From the NCBI RefSeq assembly GCF_000244955.1, contig NZ_CM001439.1, forward strand, positions 4,955,234-5,019,233: DNA of 64,000 nucleotides, read 5' to 3'. How positions within the stretch are numbered: the stretch's first letter is position 1; each line of letters starts with the position of its first letter. The DNA comes from Saccharomonospora marina XMU15. GTDB lineage: Bacteria > Actinomycetota > Actinomycetes > Mycobacteriales > Pseudonocardiaceae. A program made the translations under genes and the position numbers. Positions 18,796-29,765 of the stretch are shown here, piece by piece. The notes under the pieces were generated by a model. The model saw only the letters and a program-made list of their open reading frames with translations. It made no database searches and was not told the origin of the DNA.

Positions 18796-18926
18796 GGCAC
18801 CGCCCTTCCATGTGGGGTCAGCCGACCACGTCATTCCAGTCGCAAGTGTTGACCCGGTGAGGCGGCGAAACTCATCCCGGCGTGCACCGGGGGGCATCGT
18901 GCGGACTCACGCGATGCCGCCCCAGG

Positions 18927-20507
18927 TCAGTAGATCCGCTCCGGGCTGGGGTCCACCCGGACGTGCACCAGGCTCGGGCGAGGGTCGGCCAGTGCCGCGT
19001 TGAGCGCGGGCTTGAGTTCGTCCGGCCGCTCGGCCCGGTAGGCGGAGCAGCCCATCGCGGACGCGAGTTCACCGAAGTCGATGCCGCCGAGGTCCACGCC
19101 GGGCAGCTTCTGCCCACCCATCGCCTCCCCCAGGATGCGCACCGCCGCGTACTGGGTGTTGTCGAGGATCACGAACGTCACCGGCGCCTGCTCCACCGCC
19201 GCTGTCCACAGTGCCTGAATGCTGTACATGCTCGAGCCGTCGCCGACCACACACACCACCTTGCGCCGCGGCCTGGCGACGGCGGCTCCCACTGCGGCGG
19301 GAACCGCCCACCCGAGCGTTCCACTGGCGGCGGCGAGAAAACCGGTGTCTCGAGCGGTGATCGGCAGGTGGTCGTGCAGCACGTTGCGGTGGCTGGGCGC
19401 CTCCTCGACCACGATCGCGTCGGACGGCAGCAGTTCGGCGAGCACGCTGTAGACGTAGCCGCCGGACACCGGATTCGTCTGCGCCGGTCGCGGTGGGCGC
19501 GCCAGCGGTGCGGGAGCGGCAGCGCGAGAACCCGAAACAGCGGCCGCGAGCTGGGTCACGGCGGGCTTGGTCGTGGACCTGATGCCGGTGCCGTGCGGTG
19601 CCCTCGCCAGCACCTGCTCGTCGTCGCTGACCACGAACATCGGCGGCAGCGCGATATCCGGCTCGCCACGGTAGACGTGGTAGGTGAACGCGGGTGCGCC
19701 GACAACGACCACGAGGTCGTGCCCTGCCAGGCTATGCGCCAGCGCGATGCGTTCGGGCGTCAGGAAACCGAGAAACAGTGGATGATCCTCTGGGAAGGAG
19801 CATCTGCCCGACATCGGGCTGACGTACACCCCCGCCTTCACCTTCTCGGCGAGTGCCACCACCTCGTCGACCGCGCCGTCCTGGTCGACGGCGTCGCCGA
19901 CCACGATCGCGGGGGAAGCACTCGCCGACAACGCATCGGCCAACTCGGCCAGCGCTTTCGGGTCGGGTGCGAACCCCGCGAGCGCGCGCCGCGCCGCGAC
20001 CGGCGGCGACTCACTGTCCCAGTCGTCGGCGGGAACGGAGACGAACACCGGGCCGTAAGGCGGTTGGGCGGCCGTGTGATACGCGCGCGCCAGCGCCGCG
20101 GGCACGTCCTGCGCGCGAGCGGGCTCGCAGCTCCACTTCACGTAGGGCTTGGGGAACTCCGCCGCGTCCGTGGCACCGAGGAACGGGTCCTCCAGCAACA
20201 ACGACCGGGTCTGCTGACCCGCCATGATGATCAGCGGCGATCGGTTGCGGTGTGCGGTGTAGAGGCTGCCGAGCGCGTGGCCCACCCCGCCGGCGGAGTG
20301 CAGGTTCACCAGCACCGGCTGCCTGGCGGCCTGCGCGTAGCCGTCGGCCATCGCGACCACCACCGACTCCTGCAGCCCCAGCACGTACCGGAAGTCGGAA
20401 GGCCAGTCGGTGAGGAACGGGATCTCGGTGGTGCCCGGGTTCCCGAAAACGGTGGTGAGTCCGTATTCACGCAGCAGGTCTCGCGTGACATCGCGTACCG
20501 ATCCCAT
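18927..20507 (-). CDS. mdlC: Thiamine diphosphate-dependent decarboxylase, benzoylformate decarboxylase-like
   Basis: A 526-residue ThDP enzyme. The N-terminal PYR domain has VFGNPGTTEIPFL and the catalytic Glu in LGLQESVVVAMADG. NLHSAGGVGHALG contains the His matching benzoylformate decarboxylase H70, and FTYHVYRGEPDI the second active-site His. The PP domain has VVGDGSSMYSIQALWTA and ILDNTQYAAVRIL (GDG...N ThDP motif). Pseudomonas BFD has Ser where Thr stands in NPGTTE. Likely reaction: aromatic 2-oxoacid to aldehyde and CO2. No mandelate dehydrogenase or aldehyde dehydrogenase is nearby, so the substrate is uncertain. Thiamine synthesis is encoded 22 kb away. Confidence 0.82.
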   Translation of the reverse strand: MGSVRDVTRDLLREYGLTTVFGNPGTTEIPFLTDWPSDFRYVLGLQESVVVAMADGYAQAARQPVLVNLHSAGGVGHALGSLYTAHRNRSPLIIMAGQQTRSLLLEDPFLGATDAAEFPKPYVKWSCEPARAQDVPAALARAYHTAAQPPYGPVFVSVPADDWDSESPPVAARRALAGFAPDPKALAELADALSASASPAIVVGDAVDQDGAVDEVVALAEKVKAGVYVSPMSGRCSFPEDHPLFLGFLTPERIALAHSLAGHDLVVVVGAPAFTYHVYRGEPDIALPPMFVVSDDEQVLARAPHGTGIRSTTKPAVTQLAAAVSGSRAAAPAPLARPPRPAQTNPVSGGYVYSVLAELLPSDAIVVEEAPSHRNVLHDHLPITARDTGFLAAASGTLGWAVPAAVGAAVARPRRKVVCVVGDGSSMYSIQALWTAAVEQAPVTFVILDNTQYAAVRILGEAMGGQKLPGVDLGGIDFGELASAMGCSAYRAERPDELKPALNAALADPRPSLVHVRVDPSPERIY

Positions 20508-20659
20508 GCTTGCACGCTATCCGCTCGGCCCCTCACCTCGGAAGCCACGGCGTGATCGTGATGATCCCGCTATCGCCGCGATCATCCGACGTTCACGTGC
20601 GGTGCGAGCCGGTTCGCCGTCGGTGATGGCCGTCACGGGCTGCGGATTCGCACGAACGG

Positions 20660-23242
20660 TCAGTCCGCGCAGTGCTCCCGCCCCCGCCTGACTCCGGTTT
20701 GCAGCCGGGTCATCCTCGCCCGCACGTCCTCGGGTGCGCGGCTGACCCTGGTATGCCGTTGCCCCTCGGCCGAGCGGGCCGCCGTGGAGTTGCTGCCGGG
20801 TCCGGTGCGGAACCACTCCGAAAGCGCGGCCTGGTAGGCGGGCATCCGGTCGGTGGGCGTGTCCTCCTCGAGCGGGTGGCGGTACTCGCCCGGCTGGTCC
20901 CCGTCGTCGACCGGCCACGTTGGCAGGGTGTCGGCATCCGCGGGATCCGGTACCCCGTCGGGCCGGTAGGCGTGTCGCCCCGCTGGTGCCGGTTCGGGCC
21001 GTAGGTGGTCGCCGTACCGCTCGCCCGGCGACCACGACGCCTGCGCTGGTTCCGGCTGCGGCTGTGACTCCGGCTGCGGCGGCGGCAGTGACTCCGGTTG
21101 TGGCTGTGGCTGCGGCTGCGGCTGTGGCTCCGGTTGTGGCTGTGGCTGTGGCTGTGGCACAGGGCGTGGCGGCGGAACCGGCAACGCCTGCGATCGCGCC
21201 GCCCGAGACGGGTGCGGCTGCTGGATCGGTGCGATCGGAGCCGGGTCCACCACGCCGGGCGGCAGCGGCGACATGAACTCCACGAGAGTCGAGGGCACCA
21301 CAACGCTCGCGGTGATACCCCCGCCGTCCGCCGTCGCCAGCCACACCCGGATGCGGTGCCGCTCGGCCAGTCTCGCGACGACGTAGAGCCCCATCCGCCG
21401 CGAGACCTCCACGTCCACAGCGGGTGGTTCCGCCAGCCGCGCATTGGCCCTGCGGATCTCGACCTCCGGCATGCCGGGGCCGCGGTCGGTGATGTCGATG
21501 CGCCACTCGCCGTGCGCGGTCACCGTGCTGACCACGGACACCGGAGCACGCGGACTCGAGTACTCGGTGGCGTTCTCCAGCAACTCCGAGATCACGTGCA
21601 CGACGTCACTCACCGCCTCGCCGTGCACGGCAACGCTCGGCGGTGTCCCCACCTGGATTCGTTGATAGTGCTCGACCTCCGACAGCGCCGCACCGATGAC
21701 CTCGTCCGCGGACACCGACTCCGGCAGTGGCCGCCCCGCGTCCTGCCCCGCGAGCACCAGCAGGTTCTCGCTGTTGCGCCGCATCCTCGTCGCGAGGTGA
21801 TCGAGTTCGAACAGCCCACCGAGAATGTCGGGGTCCTGCTCGTGTTGCTCCATCCGGTCCAGCACCGACAGTTGCCGCTCCACCAGGTCCTGACTGCGCC
21901 GGGACAGGTTCACGAACATCGAGTTGACGTTCTCGCGCAGCAGCGCCTGTTCACCGGCCAGCCGCACCGCCTGCCCGTGCACCGCGTCGAAGGCCCGTGC
22001 GACCTGCCCGAGTTCTTCCCTGGTGAACACCGGGACGGCTTCGATCCTCCTGCTGTAGGTGATCTCGGGGCGTGGGTTGGGATCGGCGAGGATGTCCTGC
22101 ACGGCCTCCGGCAACCGGTACTGTGCCACTTCCAGCGCGCTGGACCGCAGGATTCGCAGCGGCCGCAGCAGCGACCTCGCGATCACCACGGTGAGCAATC
22201 CCGCGGCGAGCAGCACCCCGAGCACGATTCCGGAGTCCTGCACAGCCGAGCGGCGGGCCTGCGCGGCGAGTGCGTCGGAACGCTGCTGGATGCCGATGAG
22301 CAGGTGCTCCTGCACCCGCTTGACCAGGTCCACCGTGGTGGTCGCGGCCTCGTCCCATGCCGAGGCCGACAGTTCGGTGAGCCTCGCTGCTGTCCGCGCG
22401 CTCGCCAGCACGGAGTCGGCCATGTCGTTGGCGGCATCCACTTCCGGACCGAGCACGGTGTCGGCGTAGTCCGCTCGCTGCCCCGCGGTGGCGTACTTCA
22501 GGAACTCCTCGCGGGAGGCTTGCAGCAACGTCGCGGCCTCCAGCAGCGCGCGTTCGGTGTCCTGCGGCACACGGCCCCGCTCGATCGCCTCCGCGACGAG
22601 TGCCCTTCTGACCGACAGTTGCTCCTTGACTCTGGCCAGCGCCCCGGCCGCCAGCCGGGTGCGGACCAGCGTGTCGTCCACCACGTCGGCGGCCGCCTGG
22701 TCGCCCTCGTCGAGTAGCCCGGAGATCAGTTCGCCGTAGGAGTGCGCCACCGCGTCGGAGCCCTGTTCGGAGTGCTGGCCCGCGTAGCGCAGCCCGGTGA
22801 GCACGTCGAGCCGGTCGCGCATCCGCTCGAAACTCGCCGTGGCCCGCGCTGAGATCGACGGACCCGAAGCGACCAGTGTGCGTTCGAACACACCGGCGGC
22901 GGCGTCCACCCGTTCCCGCTGCCGCGACACGTCGCCGATGTCGCCGGTGCGGCCCGCGGCGACGTAGCCGACCGTGAGATCCCGTTCGCGTTGCAGTTCG
23001 TGGACCAGATCGGCGACCGTGCTGTCCACGCGTACGCGCTCGGCGGCTTCGGCGAACCGGTTCGCCCGCTGCAGATCCGCCATGGCCCGCAGGCCGAGTA
23101 GCGCCACCACGGCGAGGGTCGGCACCACCAGTACCACGATCAGCTTGGTACGCAGTCGCCAGTTGCGAAGCCGCCACCGGCCCCCCGCGCGTCGATGCTC
23201 CGCCGCGCCACCAGCAGGGGGACGCTCGCTGCGACGGGTCAC
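20660..23242 (-). CDS. Orphan conservon-type histidine kinase (CvnA-like) with Gln-Pro-rich tail
   Basis: An 860-residue paralogue of the kinase at 11419-14424, with the same layout. TM1 is near 35-55 (LIVVLVVPTLAVVALLGL), followed by the external nitrate-sensor-like domain, TM2 near 335 (SGIVLGVLLAAGLLTVVIA), HAMP-like LLRPLRILRSSALEVAQYRLPE, RENVNSMFVNLSRRSQDLVERQL, and HATPase LLENATEYSSP and DRGPGMPEVEI. The tail holds a Pro-Gln dipeptide repeat of about 40 residues. No Roadblock, DUF742 or GTPase gene adjoins it. It may work with the unpaired Roadblock-DUF742 genes at 8476-9382. GTG start with AAGGAA six bases upstream. Confidence 0.88.
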   Translation of the reverse strand: MTRRSERPPAGGAAEHRRAGGRWRLRNWRLRTKLIVVLVVPTLAVVALLGLRAMADLQRANRFAEAAERVRVDSTVADLVHELQRERDLTVGYVAAGRTGDIGDVSRQRERVDAAAGVFERTLVASGPSISARATASFERMRDRLDVLTGLRYAGQHSEQGSDAVAHSYGELISGLLDEGDQAAADVVDDTLVRTRLAAGALARVKEQLSVRRALVAEAIERGRVPQDTERALLEAATLLQASREEFLKYATAGQRADYADTVLGPEVDAANDMADSVLASARTAARLTELSASAWDEAATTTVDLVKRVQEHLLIGIQQRSDALAAQARRSAVQDSGIVLGVLLAAGLLTVVIARSLLRPLRILRSSALEVAQYRLPEAVQDILADPNPRPEITYSRRIEAVPVFTREELGQVARAFDAVHGQAVRLAGEQALLRENVNSMFVNLSRRSQDLVERQLSVLDRMEQHEQDPDILGGLFELDHLATRMRRNSENLLVLAGQDAGRPLPESVSADEVIGAALSEVEHYQRIQVGTPPSVAVHGEAVSDVVHVISELLENATEYSSPRAPVSVVSTVTAHGEWRIDITDRGPGMPEVEIRRANARLAEPPAVDVEVSRRMGLYVVARLAERHRIRVWLATADGGGITASVVVPSTLVEFMSPLPPGVVDPAPIAPIQQPHPSRAARSQALPVPPPRPVPQPQPQPQPEPQPQPQPQPQPESLPPPQPESQPQPEPAQASWSPGERYGDHLRPEPAPAGRHAYRPDGVPDPADADTLPTWPVDDGDQPGEYRHPLEEDTPTDRMPAYQAALSEWFRTGPGSNSTAARSAEGQRHTRVSRAPEDVRARMTRLQTGVRRGREHCAD

Positions 23243-23614
23243 CTGGCTTCCTTAGTCGAACCGCAGTCAGGGGGCACGTCCCCAGAAAACGACTTGAGAG
23301 TAGCGACGCATCGCCGTGCCCCAGAAGACGCCCGCAGATTCAGCACGATTGCCGACGATGGTATTGGCTCCGTCGGCGCCGACTCCACCACAATGGCGAA
23401 AACCACCACCTGATTTCGCATCCGTTTCCCCTCGGCGGCGGCCCGCTACTCCGGCTGCGCCAGGCAATTGCGCTGCTCGCGGGCAAGCTCGGGGGATTGG
23501 GCCGAAAACAGCTCGCCCGCCTACCCGAATCTGATTCAGGTATCGCGAAGCCCCGACCCGCTCGCCGCCGCCGCAACCGCGGCGTTGTCGCGTGGGCGAC
23601 GTATAAAGGACGAT
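23243..23614. other. Divergent promoter region, no gene seen
   Basis: These 372 bases lie between the orphan kinase and the XPB helicase, read in opposite directions. The visible features are a small dyad GAATC-T-GATTC (23527-23537) and TATAAAGGA just before the helicase start, which supplies its ribosome-binding site. An open frame running through the region into the helicase has no family-like sequence, so I see no gene here. Confidence 0.4.
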
Positions 23615-25261
23615 GTGAGTAATGGCCCCTTGATCGTCCAGTCGGACAAGACCGTGCTGCTCGAGGTCGACCACGAGCAGGCGGAGGGCGCCCGCATCGC
23701 GATCGCGCCGTTCGCAGAGCTGGAGCGTGCGCCCGAGCACGTCCACACCTACCGCGTCACTCCGCTCGCGTTGTGGAACGCCCGCGCGGCGGGCCACGAC
23801 GCCGAGCAGGTGGTCGACGCGCTCACCACGTACTCGCGCTTCCCGGTGCCGCAGCCGCTGCTCATCGACGTGGTCGACACGATGGGCCGGTTCGGCAGGC
23901 TGCAGATCCTCAACAGTCCCGCGCACGGCCTGGTGCTGGCCACCACCGACCGCGCCGTGCTGGAAGAGGTGCTGCGCAGCAAGAAGATCAGCCCCATGCT
24001 GGGCTCGCGCATCGACGACGACACCGTCGTGGTGCACCCCTCCGAGCGCGGCAGGCTCAAGCAGGCACTGCTGAAGGTGGGTTGGCCCGCAGAGGACCTC
24101 GCCGGGTACGTCGACGGGGAGGCGCACCCGATCTCGCTCGCCGAGGACGGCTGGGCGTTGCGCGGCTACCAGCGTGACGCCGCGCAGGCGTTCTGGGCAG
24201 GCGGCTCCGGCGTGGTCGTGCTGCCGTGCGGTGCGGGCAAGACACTCGTCGGCGCCGCGGCGATGGCGCAGGCTCAGGCAACGACGCTGATCCTGGTGAC
24301 CAACACGGTCGCGGGCAGGCAGTGGAAGCGTGAACTCGTCGCCCGCACGTCGCTGACCGAGGACGAGATCGGCGAGTACTCCGGAGAGAAGAAGGAGATC
24401 CGTCCGGTCACCATCGCCACCTACCAGGTCGTCACGCGCAAGACCAAGGGCGAGTACCGGCATCTGGAACTGTTCGACTCCCGCGACTGGGGACTGATCA
24501 TCTACGACGAGGTGCACCTGCTGCCCGCGCCCGTCTTCCGGATGACGGCGGACCTGCAGTCGCGCAGGCGGCTCGGGCTGACGGCGACACTGGTGCGCGA
24601 GGACGGCCGCGAGGGCGACGTGTTCTCGCTGATCGGACCCAAGCGCTTCGACGTGCCGTGGCGCGACATCGAGCAGCAGGGCTGGATCGCACCGGCCGAG
24701 TGCGTCGAGGTCCGGGTGACCCTCACCGACGGCGAACGGCTCGGCTACGCCACGGCGGAGAGCGAGGAGCGCTACCGGCTGGCGTCGACGGCACGGACGA
24801 AGGTGGCCGTCATCAAGTCGATCGTGGAGCGGCACGCGGGTGAGCCCACGCTTGTCATCGGTGCCTACCTGGACCAGTTGGAGGAGCTCGGCGCCGAACT
24901 GGAGGCCCCGGTCATCCAGGGCTCCACCCGCAACGCCGAGCGGGAGGCACTCTTCGACGCCTTCCGCCGAGGCGAGTTGGACAAGCTGGTCGTGTCGAAG
25001 GTCGCCAACTTCTCGATCGACCTGCCTGAGGCGTCGGTGGCGATCCAGGTTTCGGGCACTTTCGGTTCGCGGCAGGAGGAGGCGCAGCGGCTCGGCAGGC
25101 TGCTTCGACCCAAGGGAGACGGGCGGCAGGCCCACTTCTACTCGGTCGTCTCGCGTGACACGGTGGACACCGACTACGCGGCGCACCGCCAGCGCTTCCT
25201 GACCGAACAGGGCTACGCCTACCGCATCATCGACGCCGACGACCTGCTGCGGCCGCTGTAG
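23615..25261 (+). CDS. XPB/Rad25-like DNA repair helicase
   Basis: A 548-residue superfamily 2 helicase of the bacterial XPB type, with 3'-5' unwinding in DNA repair or transcription-linked roles. The N-terminal domain (about 1-190) includes SNGPLIVQSDKTVLLEVDHEQAEGAR. The helicase core has ALRGYQRDAA (Q-like), VVLPCGAGKTLVGAAAM (motif I), IIYDEVHLLPAPVFR (motif II, DEVH), RRLGLTATLVREDGREGD (motif III plus the XPB RED motif) and EEAQRLGRLLRPKG (motif VI). The GTG is chosen for AAAGGA five bases upstream. Its usual partner gene (6139-8388) is separated by the conservon/transporter block. Confidence 0.95.
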   Translation: MSNGPLIVQSDKTVLLEVDHEQAEGARIAIAPFAELERAPEHVHTYRVTPLALWNARAAGHDAEQVVDALTTYSRFPVPQPLLIDVVDTMGRFGRLQILNSPAHGLVLATTDRAVLEEVLRSKKISPMLGSRIDDDTVVVHPSERGRLKQALLKVGWPAEDLAGYVDGEAHPISLAEDGWALRGYQRDAAQAFWAGGSGVVVLPCGAGKTLVGAAAMAQAQATTLILVTNTVAGRQWKRELVARTSLTEDEIGEYSGEKKEIRPVTIATYQVVTRKTKGEYRHLELFDSRDWGLIIYDEVHLLPAPVFRMTADLQSRRRLGLTATLVREDGREGDVFSLIGPKRFDVPWRDIEQQGWIAPAECVEVRVTLTDGERLGYATAESEERYRLASTARTKVAVIKSIVERHAGEPTLVIGAYLDQLEELGAELEAPVIQGSTRNAEREALFDAFRRGELDKLVVSKVANFSIDLPEASVAIQVSGTFGSRQEEAQRLGRLLRPKGDGRQAHFYSVVSRDTVDTDYAAHRQRFLTEQGYAYRIIDADDLLRPL

Positions 25262-25283
25262 CGCGAACTCGCCGCGAAGCGCC

Positions 25284-26177
25284 TCATGCATCGGCCGTCT
25301 CGCCGAGCGCGGCCAGTACCTGGCGCGCCTGGTTACGCGCGCCCAAGGCGTTGGGGTGCACGGGTGCCGCCGGTGAGGTGAGCAGCACTGCCTCCACCCA
25401 CTTCTCGCCCGTGGGCTTGCACATGTCGTGCCCGATGCTGCTGGTGTAGGTGTCCACGAAGGTCACGCCGTGTTGCTGTGCCTGCTGTGCCAGCACCTGA
25501 TTCAGCAACTTGGTCATGTCGCGCAGGTAGGGGGCGTCTCCGTCGGAGATGGGCACCACCGGCCAGCAGTTGGCACCCGAGTCAGGCAGCAGCACCGGGT
25601 AGCCGACCAGGTAGATGTCCGCGCGCGGCGAGCGCTCGGCGATACCGCGCAGCACGTCTGCGACCAACGGGCCGACCGCTCGGATCTTCTCCGCGAGCCG
25701 GTCGGTGCCGCCGAAGTTGTAGTAGTCACGGCAGGGCGACCCGTGAGGAACGCCCGCGCCCAGAGTCGCACAGGTGACGATCACCTCGACGAAGGGGATG
25801 TCGTTGCCACCGATACCTATGGTCACCAGGTCGGTGTCGGTGGCCAGCGCGTCGAACTGCGCAGCGTTCGCCACACCCCATTGCGGGCTGGTCATGTGGG
25901 TGGTGTCGGCACCGCCGCAGCTGACGTCGGTGAACTCCGAAGGTTCCAGTCGCGATGCGACGAGCGAGGGGTAGTTGCGGTCGGATCGGGTGCACGGCAG
26001 ATCGACCTGGTTGGGGATGCCGGTGCCGGAGGTGAAGGAGTCGCCGAGCGACACGTAGTCGTAGTAACCCCGGCCGTCGGCCGTCGGCGCGGATTGAGCC
26101 GCAGGCGCAAGGGCGCCGAGCCAACCGGTGGTGAGCAACGCGGTCGCGGTCGCGAGCGTGGCCAGCGCACGGCGCAT
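25284..26177 (-). CDS. Secreted SGNH/GDSL hydrolase (lipase/esterase family)
   Basis: Exported esterase of the SGNH fold. Signal peptide RRALATLATATALLTTGWLGALAPAAQSA, then block I YVSLGDSFTSGTG with the nucleophile Ser, block III GIGGNDIPF with oxyanion Asn, and a catalytic Asp/His pair near the end (SPAAPVHPNALG). Six cysteines (DLPC, DVSC, VTCATL, SPCRD, GANCWP, DMCKP) suggest disulfides typical of Streptomyces secreted lipases. ATG 26177 has GGAGG six bases upstream. The frame extends further 5' but without a signal. Substrate unknown. Convergent with the XPB gene. Confidence 0.88.
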   Translation of the reverse strand: MRRALATLATATALLTTGWLGALAPAAQSAPTADGRGYYDYVSLGDSFTSGTGIPNQVDLPCTRSDRNYPSLVASRLEPSEFTDVSCGGADTTHMTSPQWGVANAAQFDALATDTDLVTIGIGGNDIPFVEVIVTCATLGAGVPHGSPCRDYYNFGGTDRLAEKIRAVGPLVADVLRGIAERSPRADIYLVGYPVLLPDSGANCWPVVPISDGDAPYLRDMTKLLNQVLAQQAQQHGVTFVDTYTSSIGHDMCKPTGEKWVEAVLLTSPAAPVHPNALGARNQARQVLAALGETADA

Positions 26178-26308
26178 CGAGGTCCTCCACGGTGAGCGAC
26201 TCATTACCCGCAAGTAGTTACTGGAGAGTAGTGTGCGAGTCGCGGCGTTGTCCAGCAGGGTTTGGACAGCACTGGAGAGCACCGCGTTCACTCGCCGTGG
26301 GGGCGACC

Positions 26309-27163
26309 ATGCCACGCAACGGAGCCGACATCAGGATCGGCACGTCGGGCTGGCTCTATCCGGCGTGGCGCGGCACGTTCTACCCGCGCGGCCTCGCGCA
26401 CCCGCGCGAACTGGAGTACCTGTCTCGTCGCGTCAACACAGTGGAGATCAACGGTTCGTTCTACTCACTGCAGCGCCCGCAGCGGTACCGGCACTGGCAC
26501 GACGTGACGCCCCCGGACTTCCGCTTCGCGGTCAAGGGCGGCCGTTTCATCACGCACCTGAAGCAGCTACGGGATCCGGAAGTACCGCTGGCCAACTTCT
26601 TCGCATCGGGGGTGCTGGCCCTGGGTCACAAGCTTGGGCCGGTGCTGTGGCAGTTGCCCGCACGGCTGGCCTTCGATGCGGAACGTATCGAGAACTTCCT
26701 GCGGCTGCTGCCCGGCAACACCACCGCCGTCTCGCGGCTGGCGGCGCGGCACGACAGCAAACTCAACTGCGAGCCCTACCTCGACGCGGGCCCCGACCGC
26801 CCGGTGCGGCACGCGCTGGAAGCTCGCCACTCCAGCTTCGCCGACCCGGCGTGCCTTGAGCTGCTGCATGACTACGGCGTCGCGCTCGTCGTCGCCGACA
26901 CGGCCGGAACCTGGCCGTACCTGGAGCATGTGACGGCCGATTTCGTCTACGTGCGGCTGCACGGCGATGTCGAGCTCTACACCAGCGGCTACTCCGACCG
27001 CGCACTCTCGGCATGGGCCCGCAAGATCACCGCCTGGCACGCGGCCGGGCTGGACACCTACGTCTACTTCGACAACGACAGCAAAGCGAAGGCGCCCGGC
27101 GACGCCGTGGCACTGGCCGAGAAACTCGGCCTTCGCCAGGCGGCACCGGGCGCCTCGCGTTAG
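26309..27163 (+). CDS. DUF72 domain protein (YecE-like)
   Basis: A 284-residue TIM-barrel protein of the DUF72/YecE family, of unknown biochemical role. It shows the family opening IRIGTSGWLYPAWRGTFYPRGL, NTVEINGSFYSLQRP, FRFAVKGGRFITH, LGPVLWQLP, ALEARHSSF and the C-terminal YVYFDNDSKAKAP. ATG 26309 follows a G-rich site and begins just before the conserved region; longer in-frame starts add nonconserved sequence. It reads away from the SGNH hydrolase, with which it shares a promoter region. Confidence 0.9.
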   Translation: MPRNGADIRIGTSGWLYPAWRGTFYPRGLAHPRELEYLSRRVNTVEINGSFYSLQRPQRYRHWHDVTPPDFRFAVKGGRFITHLKQLRDPEVPLANFFASGVLALGHKLGPVLWQLPARLAFDAERIENFLRLLPGNTTAVSRLAARHDSKLNCEPYLDAGPDRPVRHALEARHSSFADPACLELLHDYGVALVVADTAGTWPYLEHVTADFVYVRLHGDVELYTSGYSDRALSAWARKITAWHAAGLDTYVYFDNDSKAKAPGDAVALAEKLGLRQAAPGASR

Positions 27164-27173
27164 CGGCAGCGGT

Positions 27174-27746
27174 CTACACGCTGCTCGCCTGCCGGGCGTG
27201 CGCCCCCTCGGAGATCTCCTCCACCAGCTTGTCGCAGAACGCGGGCAGATCGTCCGGCTTGCGGCTGGAGACCAGCCCGCCGTCGACGACGACCTGCTCG
27301 TCGACCCACTCGGCACCCGCGTTACGCAGGTCCGTCTGCAGGCTCGGCCACGAGGTGAGCCTGCGCCCGCGAACCACGTCGGCCTCGATGAGGGTCCACG
27401 GTCCGTGGCAGATCACCGCCACGGGCTTTTGCCGCGAGAAGAACTCGCCGACGAACCTCACAACATTCGGGTTCGTGCGCAGAATGTCCGGATTGGCCAC
27501 ACCACCGGGCAACACGAGCCCGTCGTAGTCGTCCACCGACGCCTCGGTGACGACCTTGTCGACGGGGAAGGTGTCGCCCCTGTCGAGATGGTTGAATGCC
27601 TGGATACTGCCGGGCTGGATGGAGATCAGCTCGGGGTTTCCGCCCGCCTCCTTGACGGCCTTCCAGGGCTCCGTCAGTTCCACCTGCTCGGTGCCCTCAG
27701 GCGCCGCCACGAAGGCCACCCTGCGACCGGTCAGTTTGTCAGCCAC
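27174..27746 (-). CDS. DJ-1/PfpI family type 1 glutamine amidotransferase-like protein
   Basis: A 190-residue PfpI/YhbO-type stress protein, probably a cysteine hydrolase, protease or deglycase by family. Catalytic nucleophile in VAVICHGPWTLIEADVVRG (Cys-His pair), the family Glu early in VAFVAAPEGTEQVELTEPWK, and DGLVLPGGVANPDILR. Length and start (ATG after an AGGAGT site) fit the family. Convergent with the DUF72 gene, 10 bases apart. Confidence 0.9.
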   Translation of the reverse strand: MADKLTGRRVAFVAAPEGTEQVELTEPWKAVKEAGGNPELISIQPGSIQAFNHLDRGDTFPVDKVVTEASVDDYDGLVLPGGVANPDILRTNPNVVRFVGEFFSRQKPVAVICHGPWTLIEADVVRGRRLTSWPSLQTDLRNAGAEWVDEQVVVDGGLVSSRKPDDLPAFCDKLVEEISEGAHARQASSV

Positions 27747-27950
27747 GCGTCATCACTCCTTTCAGACTCGTGGTCCGATCGGTGGATACCCAGGCCGTCG
27801 CAGAGCCGAAACGCGGTGCGCGCCCGGTCGGGAATTCACGCGGGCGATCTCGGTGTGCGCTTGCTCACCGCATGCAGCGATCGGCTGCCACCGACCGTCC
27901 ACACCGGAATTCCGGAGCGGCGGGCATTCGGTGTGACGGGACAAAAAGTG

Positions 27951-27988
27951 ACCCCCGGGCCACCGTGTGTCGGTGAGCCCGGGGGTCG
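27951..27988 (-). terminator. Intrinsic terminator of groEL
   Basis: Arms 27951-27961 and 27978-27988 are perfectly complementary (GACCCCCGGGC), with an inner CACCG/CGGTG extension. On the reverse strand the hairpin is followed by CACTTTTTG, a real U tract, which is rare in this GC-rich window. It lies 15 bases past the groEL stop. Confidence 0.9.
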
Positions 27989-28002
27989 AAGGTGAGCAGG
28001 AC

Positions 28003-29655
<1,653 letters not shown>

Positions 29656-29765
29656 TCAGGACACGTCCTCGGCCAGGCTCGGTGCCCGCGACGGACGACC
29701 AGTTCGGCTTATCCGAACGTGGCCTCACCGTCCCGACCTTCAGGCGGCGGTCGGCGACCAGCCGC

